From: Corbicula japonica
Lineage: Eukaryota > Mollusca > Bivalvia > Venerida > Cyrenidae
DNA length: 64,000 nucleotides
Direction of reading: 5' to 3'
Assembly: GCA_038501625.1 (NCBI GenBank)
Contig: JAZAYU010000038.1
Span: forward strand, 2,604,001-2,668,000
The notes beneath the pieces are model-generated. The model saw nothing but the letters and a program-made list of their open reading frames with translations. It had not been told where the DNA came from and searched no databases. The translations under genes were made by a program, and so were the position numbers. Position 1 is the first letter of the stretch; the number at the start of each line of letters is the position of its first letter. Below are positions 22,835-35,400 of the stretch, piece after piece.

Positions 22835-25800
22835 ATGGATGGTAGTAAGAAAGACTGTCCATCAGTGCCTAGTGACTTGCAAAACAGAATTGTGGACTTG
22901 AAATTAGAAAAGACAAAATTGAAAACTTCGTTCACAAAAACTAAGAACAGGTTACTTCAGTGCTTGGACACCGAATTACTGGATAAAAACGAAATTCGTG
23001 AGTTAAAGCATAGTGGACGTTATTGAAGATTCGTTAGTGGAATTATTAACAACTTTATCAGAATTGTATCGGCAAGCGGGGGACCGTGAGAATGAAGTGA
23101 AGGTAACTGAAGAATTGGAGACTTTAGATAGAATTTACAGTGAAACTCACCAAAGAGTAGGTGATGCTATTCAGTTAGCAAAATCCTCCAGCTCCTTAAG
23201 TACAGATGCCGGTGACGAGTTGGGAAAAGATATGTGGCGGCAGTTGAAAAGGATCTCTATCCCTACATTCTCAGGTGACAAGCGAACATATGAGTCCTGG
23301 AAGGCCGCGTTCACCGCTTGCATAGACAGAGCTCCAGCTACACCAGAGTACAAATTACTGCAGCTGAGGTCTTACCTGACAGGAGAGGCACTTAAGGCCA
23401 TTGAAAACTTGGGTCATTCGGCAGCAAGTTATGATGCAGCAAAAGAACGTCTCGAGAGAAAATTTGGAGGAACTAGACGACAAATAGCAGGTTATTTGGA
23501 AGAATTAGAGAAATTCCCCCCAATGAAAGAGGAGAGTGCTAAAAGCATTGAAAGGTTTGCAGACATTTTGGATATTGCTGTTATTAATTTAAAGGAAGCA
23601 GGTAGAGACAGTGACTTGGACAATGGAGTCTTATATTTGCGTCTTCAACGTAAAATGAACGAACAAATGCTGACCAGGTATCATCGATGGATAGAAGAGA
23701 ATTCCGAAGAAGAAAGTGTAGAGACACTAAGACAGTGGGTTAATAAAGAGGCACAGTATTATATGACTGCGTCAGAGACAATACATGGTCTAGCTAGTGG
23801 TTCTGAGAAAAAGAGTAATAAAAGTGAAAATAAAGGTCATCGGTCATTTTTTGCTTCATCGAAGAAGACAAATGAAGGTGGATCGAACAGTAAAAAGCCA
23901 GGATGTGTAGTTTGTGATGGAAATCATATTATTTTGAATTGTCCAGTGTTTAATGAGATGGATGTCCCTAGGCGCTGGGGTGTTGCTAAAGACAAGGTAC
24001 TGTGTTTCCGGTGTTTGCGTAACAACCATAGAGGCAGTGACTGTCGTAAATATTCAGTATGTGGTCAAGATGGATGCACAAAAACACATAACAAATTGTT
24101 GCACCGTGTTGAAGACAGAAAGAAAGAATCTGAACTAAATTCAAGTGCACCAGAATTTCAGCCAGCTGCATCTGCACAGCAAGTGTTTATCAGTAGTTCC
24201 TGTAGTGGTGTGATTTCATTAAGAACTGTTCCTGTAGTTCTGAAGTCAGATGACAAAGTTATTAAAATAACAGCTCTACTTGATGAAGGTAGTTCGAAAT
24301 CGTACCTGAATGAGGATGTAGCATGTGAACTAGGGCTTGAAGGGTCGTTTGATGACATACAGGTGAACCTTTTAAATGGGCGGACTGAAAAATTCAAAAC
24401 TAAAGTTGTGAAATGTATGATTGAAAGTACAGATGGACAGTACAAACATGAGATTGAAGCAAACACAACAAAAGGGGTTACTGGATCGCTTAAACCAATT
24501 TACTGGACTGAACATTCAGAAAAATGGAAACATTTGAGTGGAATTAAGTTTCCAGTTATATCGAGAAAAAGTAAAGTTGACTTACTCATTGGATTAGACA
24601 ATATTGATCTACATAGATCAGTGAAAGAAGTGCATGGGAACTCTGGAGAACCAGTTGCCAGATTAACTCCCTTGGGATGGACTTGTGTTGGTCAAACATC
24701 ATCATATAGCCAATCAGGAGATAGTTACTTTTGTTACTTTGGTGGAGAACTAGATTCGGCAATCAGAAGATTCTGGGAAATAGAGAACATACCAGAAATT
24801 CGAGCCATGTCACCAGAAGACACAAAGGTACTTAATCAGACAAAAGAGACATTAAAATACGAAAATGGCCTATACGAAGTTTCCATACCATGGAACAATA
24901 ACAAAGATTGTTTAGTCAACAACTATGACTCAGCTTTGAAGAGATTAGACAATACTGAGAAGAAATTGAGTAAGAATCCAGCTATAGCAGAGATATATAG
25001 TGACACAATACGCAAATATGAAGAGAAAGGTTACATTTCAAAAGTGTTCCCAGATGCAACTGAGCCAGCCTGGTATCTGCCTCATTTTCCGGTTGTACGA
25101 CCAGATAAAGATACAACTAAAGTGCGGATAGTTTTCGACGCTTCAGCCAAACATAATAGTCTTAGCTTGAATGATGTCATACACCAAGGACCGAAGTTGC
25201 AAAACGATTTGTTGGATGTAGTGCTTCGTTTTCGGAAATACCCAGTAGCTATTGTATGTGATATAGCGGAAATGTACTTGCAAGTAAGCATCAATCCAAG
25301 TGATCGACCATATCATCGTTTCTTATGGAGGTCAAACAGCACCGAGCCACCGGATATTTTCCAGTTTAACAGATTAGTTTTCGGAGTAAATGCTTCACCA
25401 TTCTTGGCACAGTTAGTAGCCCAGGAAAATGCCTTGAAGTTTGCAAAGCAGTATTCGTTAGCTTATACAACAGTTCTTAAGTCCACGTATATGGATGATG
25501 GGATGGATTCAATGAAAACAGATGAAGAAGCAATTGAACTGTATCGTCAATTATCAGAGCTTTGGGGAAAAGCAGGAATGGTCCCAAGAAAATGGTTATC
25601 TAACTCTTCCAAAGTTCTTGAGAATATACCACAAGACAAACGTGCTTCGGAAGTTTCGGAGATTAGCTTGACCGAAAGAATTCTTCCAAAGACAAAAACT
25701 CTTGGAGTCATCTGGTCACCAGAAAGTGATGAGTTTGGTTTCCAATCAACATGTAGTTTCACTGATACCAAGTCACAGACTTTGACAAAGAGGTTCTTTC

Positions 25801-28126
25801 TTAAGAAGATAGCATCGTTGTTTGATCCATTAGGTTTCCTAGCACCTTTCTGCATTCAAGGAAAGATAATTATGCAAAAACTCTGGATTAGTGGACTTAA
25901 CTGGGATGAAGAAGTTAATGCCAAAGAAGCTGAAGAAATCCGTGAATGGTTTTCAGAGCTTGAATGCCTGAAAACAGTTACAGTGCCAAGATGCATTCAA
26001 GAAGAAACATGCAATGATTGTTGTCATACTTTAACTTTACACACATTTGTGGATGCGTCGTCAACAGCATATGGAACAGTAGTCTACGCTAGACATAGTT
26101 GCAGAAGTGGAAAGATTTCGGTTCGCTTTGTTGCGGCAAAAAGCAGAGTAGCCCCTTTAACAGCCATAAGTATACCACGTCAAGAATTGATGGCAGCTGT
26201 ATTAGGTCTTCGTTTGACGCTCTCAATTTGCCGAACACTAGAAATTGACATAAACAATGTAACATTTTGGTCTGATAGCATGAACGTATTACACTGGATC
26301 AGAAATCAAAGTCGTCAATTCAAGACTTTTGTAGCCAATAGAGTTGGTGAGATACAGCAGCATACTAGCCCAAGTCAGTGGCAAAAAGTACCGACTGAGG
26401 AAAATCCAGCAGATTATGTTTCTAGAGGAACAACTGTAAGAGCCTTGGCGAAAGATGCGTTTTGGTGGGAAGGCCCGTCATTTCTTTGTAAAGAAGAGAA
26501 CGAATGGCCAAAGACAGAGTTGAAGGGACATTTGAGCAGTGATATACAAGAGAAGAAACAAGATGCACATTCTACTTACCAAGTTTCAGACGGCAACAAC
26601 AACATCGCAAACACAGATGACACTTGGCGATTAGATCCTTCAAATTATTCCAAGTGGTCTCGATTAGTAAGAGTAACGGCGTGGATGTATCGTTTCATCA
26701 ATAATTGCCGCAACACTGATAAAAAGATGATAGGTCCATTAACTGCAGATGAATTTCAGGACAGTGAACATTACCATATCAAGAATGTTCAGCGGGAAGT
26801 ATTTGCAGAAGAAATAAGGTTGCTTAAGAAAGCAAAGCCCATTTCGTCATCAAGCAAGCTGATAAGTTTGAATCCTAAAATTGATCAAGATGGACTGTTG
26901 CGTGCTGATGGTCGCCTCAAGTATGCAGAATTTCTACCGTTTGACGTTCGTTATCCAGTCATTCTGCCACGAAAAGCAGCAGTTACAAGACTGATTGTGA
27001 AACATTTCCATGATGTAAATAACCATAGTGGGACAAACTTTACCATGAATGCATTGTCAAATCGTTACTGGATCATTCATGCTAGAGAAGAAATTCGTGA
27101 TGTCGAAAGATGTTGCACAGAGTGCCGAAGACGTACAGCGAAACCATCAAGTCAAATTATGGGTCCGATACCAAGTATTCGCCTATCTATGCCATTGAGA
27201 GCATTCGCACACACATCTGTTGATTTCGGTGGTCCTTTCATAACAGTACAAGGTCGAGGGAAACGACGAGAAAAGCGGTATCTTTGTCTTTTTACATGCT
27301 TAGCTTCGCGTGCTGTACATCTAGAAATCGCATTCGGACTTGATACTAGCTCTTTCCTAAATGCCTTCTTTAGGATGGTAAACAGAAGAGGATTACCAAT
27401 CAAAATGTTGTCAGACAATGGTTTGAACTTTGTCGGAGCTGAAAAAGAACTTAAAGAACTAGTAAGACAGTTAGACAAAGATGAAATTGTAACGAGAACA
27501 GCCGATAAGGGAATTAGTTGGCAGTTTAACCCGCCATATGCTCCACATTGGGGTGGAGTACACGAGATTATGATAAAGGCAGCCAAACGTGCTATCTATG
27601 CTATCTTCGCGGTGCTGATGTTAATGATGAAGAACTGATGACTGCCTTTACTGGAGCAGAAGCATTGATAAATTCAAGACCATTGACTTATCAGTCGTCT
27701 CATCCTTCTGATGTAACGCCTCTTACACCTAATCATTTCCTTTTCGGTCAAGTTGGAGGTGAATTTGCGCCCCAGTCTGTAGATACAGAAAACTATCACC
27801 CAGTTAAACGATGGCGAAGAATTCAGGAACTTGTACGCCACTTTTGGCATCGCTGGCTTCAAGAATTTCTGCCAAGTCTTGCAACCAGGAAGAAATGGTT
27901 TCATGATCAGCGAGATATTTCTACTGGTGATATCGTTTTAGTCGTGTCTTCTGATACGCCTCGTGGTCAGTGGCCCTTAGGACGAGTAACAGAAGTCTAC
28001 CAGGGAAGAGATCGACATGTTAGAACAGCAAAAATTCGAGTTGGAAAGAACGAAATCATTCGATCAATCACGAGACTCTGTCCATTAGAAATTAACGCTG
28101 ATAGTGATTTAAGTGTGCTTAAATAA
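22835..28126 (+). pseudogene. BEL/Pao gag-pol polyprotein with two frameshifts
   Basis: Three consecutive frames. 22835-23026 has the gag N-terminus (FTKTKNRLLQCLD). 23007-27638 is the main frame: DUF1759-type gag core (PTFSGDKRTYESW, ~23260), zinc knuckles CVVC...C (~23904) and CFRC...C (~24003), a retropepsin-like LLDEGSSKSYL (~24277), RT with YMDD at 25488-25499, a Peptidase_A17-type region (KTKTLGVIW), RNase H (TFVDASS, FWSDSMN), integrase zinc finger (HFHDVNNHSG, CCTEC) and core with TSVDFGG, LSDNGLNF and GGVHE as D, D, E. 27548-28126 ends the integrase and DUF5641-type C-terminus (LTPNHFLFGQ, RWRRIQELVRHFWHRW). Breaks lie near 23005 and 27600, each a one-base shift. All catalytic motifs seen are intact. 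BEL gag-pol is normally one frame, so the shifts are mutations or sequence errors; a programmed shift at 23005 is less likely. Confidence 0.93.
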
Positions 28127-28576
28127 AGCAGTTATGTTAAAAGGGCATAATAATCCCTTAGCTGCTATTAAATAGAAATTTTCAGTGTTAATGTTTTTTA
28201 AACAGCGGTGTTAAAAGAGCATAATAATTCCCTTCTGTTAAAAAGTGCTAAAATACAACCGAAAAGAATGAAAATTTTTCAGTAACTTTGTAACATTCGC
28301 CAAGAGGAACAAGGCATGTTCTAAAAGACTATAAGAAGACCTCAGAAGAAACTTTTGAGAAAACAACAAATAAACATTGTACTAGAAACATTTAACTAAA
28401 TTTTGTTTAGTGCAGTATTACATGAACAGTTAAAGTATTTTCAATTGAACTGCAATTTTCTACTTTAAGTATGAGACGTTCATTTTGTATTTGTAAATGT
28501 AAAGTTTGATTGATTCAATTTTAGGATAACTTTCATGTTATTGTATACATGTAGTAATTTGATATTAGGAAACATC
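28127..28576 (+). other. BEL/Pao 3' untranslated region
   Basis: Between the last stop and the purine tract. Contains a short imperfect direct repeat (gttaaaagggcataataatc at ~28136 and gttaaaagagcataataatt at ~28209). Confidence 0.7.
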
Positions 28577-28589
28577 AAAGAGAGGGGGA
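28577..28589 (+). promoter_or_regulatory. Polypurine tract
   Basis: aaagagaggggga directly abuts the 3' LTR; the plus-strand priming site expected for an LTR retroelement. Confidence 0.85.
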
Positions 28590-28766
28590 TGTTGTATAGG
28601 GTTCCGCATTGACCGAGCCGGTCACAAAAGAGAATTGTTCGATTAGATTAGAACATATAGTATTTCGATAAATTTACACGTGGTTCGACAAAAAAGTTTT
28701 TCGGAATAAAAAGAATAAAAGACACGAAGAATTATAGTTATTTATAGTTAATTTTACTAAGTAACA
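28590..28766 (+). repeat. BEL/Pao 3' LTR
   Basis: 177 bp, same ends as the 5' LTR, followed by the second gtcag target copy at 28767-28771. Confidence 0.96.
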
Positions 28767-28771
28767 GTCAG

Positions 28772-29269
28772 CATATGTCAGACCAGCTCGTGATTTCTAC
28801 TTTTTTTCTACAGATGATTGCAACTAAAATACAAGTCAAAATGGGCGTCATAATATTGGCAAAGCAGTTGGATGCATTGTTTTGGATTTTTAAGCTAGGA
28901 AATACTATTTCTGGGATGTGGATTTCATATATAAGAGAAAATGTGTGGACTGTCGGTATAGATTAAACGCGTAATGATTGCATGCGTTTGCCTAATTCTA
29001 AACGGTATGTCTTTCAAGTATCACTTCAAATTACATTGTAATTGGGGGTGCTTGTATGACATTTGCGTACACAAACAATAGTATATTTGGCGTGTAGTTG
29101 AAAAACGAACAACAACATTTTGAACATAAATTTAGTCCAAGCGATGCGAGTGGAAATACTTCATTTCAGGGTTTGTTTTTGTACAGTAACTAAGAAATAA
29201 TTAGTAAAATTACATTCGTTGATGTTTAAGAAAATTAAGTTGCAATCACATATACTATCAAAGACTCTT
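28772..29269. other. Intergenic; begins with the end of the duplicated target segment
   Basis: 28767-28800 (gtcagcatatgtcagaccag) completes the second ~278-bp copy. Nothing else recognised. Confidence 0.6.
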
Positions 29270-29695
29270 AAATCAAAAAGAGAGAACTATACATATCAGG
29301 AACGGCCGCATCCAGACGATACAGCTCCCCTCAATGCCAAAATTAAGAGAGTAAAATATAGCATGGGTTCATACCATTATCAATTGCCATAAAGACGTCA
29401 CAAACAAATACATGTAACACATTTTAGACATTGAAACATTTTGCCACTGGGAGCTTAAACCAGGTTCTTGGGAGTTCTTTACTCACAGTTGATCCAACAG
29501 ATTAACATATTAACAAACAACTACACATTGTCATGTTGTCTTAACTCCAACCTAGCGATCAACTCGACCAGGCTGTATGTAAAAGCACACAAAAGTATTA
29601 ACACAGAAACTAAAGGGATTGCCAAGCAAAGACGATGGGTAATGAATGACCTTAGTAAGATCCGATCACCTGGATTCTAATCATGAAGAACAGAA
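29270..29695 (+). repeat. R1 dispersed repeat copy
   Basis: Forward copy: acatatcaggaacggccgca at the head, gccactgggagcttaaacca in the middle, aaaagcacacaaaagtatta and gaccttagtaagatccgatc towards the tail, in the same order as in the copy at 10768-11290. Confidence 0.6.
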
Positions 29696-30387
29696 TAACA
29701 GGTTTGGAGTTAAGAAACACAGACTTAGTTTATACTTTTTTAATATAACTAGATTTCTTTAGAAACATTTATACACTCCTAAACCTCTGCACTTGTCGTA
29801 CAAACCAATAAGTAAGTAATACAATCAACTGTTGGGATAAATACCAAGCGCTGTAGAATATTAACTTGGTAGACTTTCTTTTTGAATTAACAAATGTTTT
29901 ACGAATAGTGTTGATATGTTAAGATAGAATAAAACCAGCAGTGTCTTGTTTATATTTGCCCTAAAATGAATCTGTTGACGAAATAAAAAAAAAATTCTTC
30001 TCCGATTGATTAAACTCCAGATTAATATGTGAACTATTGCAGGAACGTAAATTATCCCCTAATTTCCAGTTGTGATAATAAATCGTGTTTATACAGTACC
30101 ATTAAACAGAAAGTTTGGCGCCATTTATCAACGGCCTAAGACTATGATTCTACTCCTTTAATGAGGACAGGCCAGGCTATGTACATGAGTCGTGTACGGT
30201 AATAACTAAATAATGTTTATGTTGATAATGGATTTATTTATAAATGATTAGACTTTATAATTATCCATACTATCTGAAATATAATAACAGTTATTACATG
30301 TAAGAACACATACTTACTTTTAGATTATAAGAATAGTTTATCAAAGATATATAAAGCTATGAAATGACAATCTGAAATCTGTAAAAT
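29696..30387. other. Intergenic, no gene seen
   Basis: AT-rich. Its last ~60 bp (agctatgaaatgacaatctg) is the inverted copy of 21005-21065. Confidence 0.55.
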
Positions 30388-30622
30388 GTGGCGCGTCACG
30401 GGAAAAGGTACATTCGGACAGTTGACGTCAATCATTGAAATGACGTCATAAAGTTGAGCAGACGACATTAACTATTATGCATTTTGCATTAAATTATCAT
30501 TTTATTGTAAATTTAAGAAAGGCACATGTTAGTTATGAGTAATTTAAAAATAGTTGTAAGTTCTTTCTAAATATAGTAACAACTAAAATGTCACAAAATA
30601 TGACCGAAGGTACCTTTTAGTG
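30388..30622. repeat. Foldback MITE family, copy 3
   Basis: Starts ggcgcgtcacgggaaaaggt and contains gacgtcataaagttgagcag and aaatatgaccgaaggtacct. The right terminus is degenerate beyond the tacctttt box. Confidence 0.7.
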
Positions 30623-31670
30623 TAAACATTGGATAATTATGCCTTTAAATTAGGTCAATCAACAAAGAGGCATAGCTTTCATAATTGTAAACCGGTAAAA
30701 GATAAAGGATCGTTTACACAACATATTTTTGTAAGTGACCAGTGTGGTCATTGGATGTTAGCTATCACGTGCAAAGGTAAAAGAAAATAAATTAAAACGG
30801 TTATTTCCCTTTGGATGCTAAACGCTGTGTTTAATACTTAAATATCTGGACGATAAGACGAGTGAAAAGTGAAATATAGGGATTACTAAAAACAAACGAT
30901 GTATTTTATATTTAAATTTAAAGTAATTGTTTCTACCCTGTGAGAGTTAAAGCGGCATTACTTCAATTTAATCCGCTCTTGTATGAAATATTACATGTAT
31001 TTGGAACTATAGGCACACATATGAAACATTAGTTCGGGCTAATAAAATTTTAATTTACTACAAAATAAATTTGGTCAACGCGACTAAAAGCGAAAGTAGC
31101 ATTTCCGAAACGTCACAGAAATCGAGATCACGCATGAAGCGGTCTCTTCGTCAAACATAGGTGCTAAATATACATGTACCTCCACTATATTTAGCTTCTT
31201 AAAAGTCCGTTAACGATAATTTAATAATATCATTGAAAATCCCTTCTATAAGAAAGAATTCGATCGGACCTTTTGTATTCTGTTAGAGAGTTTATATATT
31301 GGAGTCTATATGGACAAATATGAATTTTCTATATTATATTCTTACTTAAGTTAAGGGGTGGGGCTTTAAACATTTCTAAAACCACATTCTTTCATCAGTT
31401 TTGAGACCGGTCATTTTCTTTTTAATGTTCAGAAACCGCAGTTTTGAAAGTATTTTCTGGTCCTTATCTTTGTTGCTATTTTAACAAATGTTACGTCCAA
31501 AACAGATTTTGTTTCTGTAAGTTTTTATATAAATGAAATATACATGCATTTATTGTCCCGAGCATTATAGCCTAAATGAGAATATGCATGGCGGTGTGTT
31601 AGATAGGGAGGATGCATAAATGTGGGAATATACGTGTGATACATGTAGATATGGTGAGTGAATTGAAGAT
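30623..31670. other. Intergenic, no gene seen
   Basis: No domain-bearing frame and no repeat recognised elsewhere in the window. Confidence 0.5.
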
Positions 31671-31673
31671 TAA

Positions 31674-32457
31674 AGCCCCGGTCACAACCCGCCATACGTG
31701 CAAGTGCGTGATGTCTCCGTGCAAAAACGTGGACCAAATTCAGGGATACGTACGTGGTGAGTAACATCTCCGTATGGATTTGGGAGCACGCAGAGACGCC
31801 GTAGCATTTTTAGTGCATGTAAAACTTTCTCTGTGTTCAAGCTGCGTGCGGGCTACGGATTTAATACCTGTATGGGTGACGTGCGTGCCCTGTACGTCCA
31901 CGAGCGCATAACGCACTGCCTCTGCGAGTCTTTGCGTGGTCCGTGCGTTGTCCGTGCTTTCTCGTTTCAACCGTCCAAAACGCGAACAGAACTCAGGTGG
32001 ACCGTACAGAGCAAGTACGAGCTCCACACTTACAACGCACGGTGTGCGCACGGACCTCTGCGGTATATAAAATATTTAGAGTATCGATAGGTCGTCCTTA
32101 TATATATATCACTCAACAGCGACCGAAATAAACTTACGTTCACCGCACTTGCACGCACTTACAACGAGCGAGCGAGTAAGAACATCGTACGTGTGCAGTA
32201 CGGTCTGCGTACGTTGAGATGGAAATCGCACGGAGATCTTGCGTTGTAAGCATTTACAACTCACTAGCCACCTACGGAACGTACGATGCACGCAACCTTT
32301 TACCCATAGACGTTGCGTGCGGGCCACGTACTCACACCTTGTGTGTGACGTGCGTCCTCTCTGCTCTTGCCAAGTCCGACCAAAAAACGCAGCGAACGTA
32401 GCCTTCGCAGAACATGTACGGTCAAAAAAAGACGCACGGCGGGTTGTGACCGGGGCT
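31674..32457. mobile_element. PIF/Harbinger-like non-autonomous DNA transposon
   Basis: 784-bp element with exact 20-bp inverted ends (agccccggtcacaacccgcc) flanked by TAA at 31671-31673 and 32458-32460, a 3-bp TWA-type duplication typical of PIF/Harbinger. The interior is unusually GC-rich for the window, full of acgtgcgtg/cgcacgga motifs that can pair with each other. The overlapping frames on both strands follow base composition and show no transposase motif. Confidence 0.78.
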
Positions 32458-32460
32458 TAA

Positions 32461-35400
32461 AGAACATACATTACCAAGTTATTTTTGGGTTGCCTAACTG
32501 CCTTTATAACATGTGGAACCAAACGTGTTTTACTTTTGTTTTCTATAATTTGATCTCTTGTAAAAATTTCTTAAGTCTATAAATATGAACTAAGGCACTG
32601 CCTCTTATCGAGCTCTAGCTGTAATAATCTCGGATAATGTTTTATTTTGTCATGTATTTGGCCAAAATATTAAAAAATAAATAGTGTCTAACATTTGTTA
32701 GCCTACTCATGCATTATAAAATTATGTGATTTTTGGAAAGAATTTAAATCTGCATCAACTTTCTCTGAATTCAGCTGCACAACTTTCAATCTGACTTTTA
32801 CTAAACATTTGGGTTTTTAATGTGTAAAACATAAATGCGTCTTGCTTAAATTTTACAGCATAAAATGTTTTCCATTACCTCGATTAACGCAATATTGAAT
32901 ATTGATAAATTCTTAATTGATACATGTAATTTCTAATAATCATGTCACATTGTGTGTGATATATTGTTGACTTAAGTATAAATTTTATTTTTTAGAATGT
33001 TACCTTGATTAAACTTGAATTTGTAACTTGTAATTGCACAAAATTGTGTCAAAAATATATTCATGTATATGCATAAAGTTATAATCTAGACCTAAAAAGT
33101 ACTGTTTTTATATACATCACATTAACACCACATTGAGACTTCAATATATAGTGTAATACATCATCTAGATTTTGGGGCATATTTGTGCAAAGTCATTTGA
33201 AAATATCTGCAGGAATGACAATGCCATAGGAATTTTCAGTTATTAACAACAGTAATAATTATTGTAGCAATAGATGCTGTGTGAAAAATATTGTGACAAT
33301 ATGGTACATTTTGTACATCATTGACCCAAGTTACTTAAATGTGCATGATAGTTATTCATTTAAGTTGAAAAACAGTTCAGCTATTGTGCTAAAATAGATG
33401 AAATAATCTCAATCAATTAAAAATAAACATGTACAATGTCATGTAGTCTGATTATCTATATGTAACACTCCTCTACAGGTCTTAGTAACTTATTTGAAAC
33501 AAAATGCTTCTTTATATCTATTTTCTTTACCAAATGAATTGCTGTTGCCAATCAAATCATGCATTAAAAATGTTGTTGGTCCATATTTTTAAATGTATAA
33601 CAATGTTAAGAGATTATTGTAAAAATGTAAACCTGGGAACACATCAATTGGATATAAAAATGTCATTATTCATAACCACGTTTGGTTCTCTGTCTGCTAA
33701 GTATTTTATACATGTAACATATATACTGGAAAATGTGAATTTCAAGTTCTGAAGCTCATTCCAGTTGGTATTTTCTTGATTTTATATTTTTCATTGCAGA
33801 AAAGTAGGCATAACTATTGCAAAAATAGGTAATTTTTTCTGAAAAAAGTTTTTTGTGTAAAAGTCCACCTTAAGCAGATCCAAGTACCGGTATTTTCAGA
33901 CTTTCACATGTATTTAAATATTTAAAGAGGCCAAAAACCCACTTACATGGCAAGAAATGCTTTTCTTACTCTTTACAGCAATCTACATTTTTGTTTCAGC
34001 AATTTAAATGATTATAAAAGCTTTGATTTTTTTATTTTCTAAAACGCAACTTTTTGATGCTGAGCAAATTTAGTGACACCATGCATATTTAACAAAATTT
34101 GCAAAAAACACAACAAAACAAAACAGAGACCTTGTAAATAGTGTATTTGATTATACATGTACCTCACATACATATTTTGATTATGAAATCATGTTGAAAT
34201 GTGCACAGGACAGAAAATATGGTAATAATAGAACACTTTTAATTCCCAAAATGAGCTCTAACTTGATATTTGATACACATGTAGTCTGCTTTCTGGTCAA
34301 ACATTTTGGTCCCCACTGATAACTGATAATATAATGTGGAGATTCACCCTTTCCTCTATGTACACACCTTTATGGCATGGAAGAACTGTGTAGATTCAGA
34401 TCAGCCAGCACATCCATAGTGTCTGATCAAGGTCTGCAATGTTCACTTGTTTGAATCATTAGGTTATTTCTGACCAAAAGTGAATAGTGTAGATCCTGAT
34501 CAGATTGCGCAGATGTGCTAGCTGATCTGGATCTACACTGGTCTCATATGGGTAAAAGGCATGTATGTGGAGTAAAAGGGTAAATTTCTCTCTTATTTAA
34601 AATCTCCTATTACTGTGTATTAAACTTTAAATGGTTTTAATCAGTAGTTACTTTGAGCAAATTATTTTCTATAAAATTTATAAAACCTGAAAGTTCATAC
34701 ATTTATGGTAATCTGTCATGTATTTGGCCAAACTATATATAAAAAAGTGTGTCTAACATTGGTTTGCTTACTCATGCATGATATAATAATGTGATTTTTG
34801 AGGTATCATGCCAAATAGGCCACAAGCCATTTCAGGTAGTACTTGTAAGTCAAGTGTATATGACAATCACTGTAAAGAGTTAGTTTGGTTTTTAGATTTA
34901 CATAAAACATAATTTTTGCTTTAAAATTTGGACTGTCATAAAATTGGACTGTCATCAAAAAGTAAATTAATTTGTGTTATAGTCATAATATGTTCCCTTC
35001 ACCTACACAAGGTGTTGATTCTATCATTTTTGTCAGGGTGTCACATTGTTATATAAGATCACAATTTACAACACTTCCAGTAACAGTCAGAGGTGCTAAT
35101 GCAAAATCAAAAGTGTCATATTAAATAAATAAATAAATTTATTTCTGAACCAATTTCCATGTTGGGCAATGCAAAATACACAGCTTATGTTGCAACTGCA
35201 TCAATATAAGATTCTGTGCTAGTGTAGAGCAAGACTTAGTGACTTGTGTTGACTAAGGTCATAGATCAAAAGAGCATATTGTCACGTAAATGATGTAAAT
35301 TGTAGTTCTGATAGAACTTATTTTGTTCATATAAAACATTTTTATATTTTATCTATGTTAATGTTTTTTTTGTGTTTAAATTGCTATCACAAAAAAGAAA

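Larger units (their letters stand above)
22502..28766 (+). mobile_element. BEL/Pao LTR retrotransposon, structurally complete, frameshifted
   Basis: 6,265-bp element with two 177-bp LTRs (TG...CA), gtcag target duplications at 22497-22501 and 28767-28771, an initiator-tRNA-Met-type primer site and a purine tract. The coding region runs gag, protease, RT, RNase H, integrase, the order of BEL/Pao. LTRs differ at two positions seen, so the insertion is young on the usual LTR-identity argument. Confidence 0.96.

Noticed and set aside
22835..23026. Separate small gene upstream of the BEL pol frame
   Set aside because: Its peptide is the expected gag N-terminus and continues in another frame; it is part of the retroelement.
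31740..32460. Cluster of overlapping frames on both strands
   Set aside because: They fall inside the GC-rich Harbinger-like element, where stops are rare because of base composition; no transposase motif.
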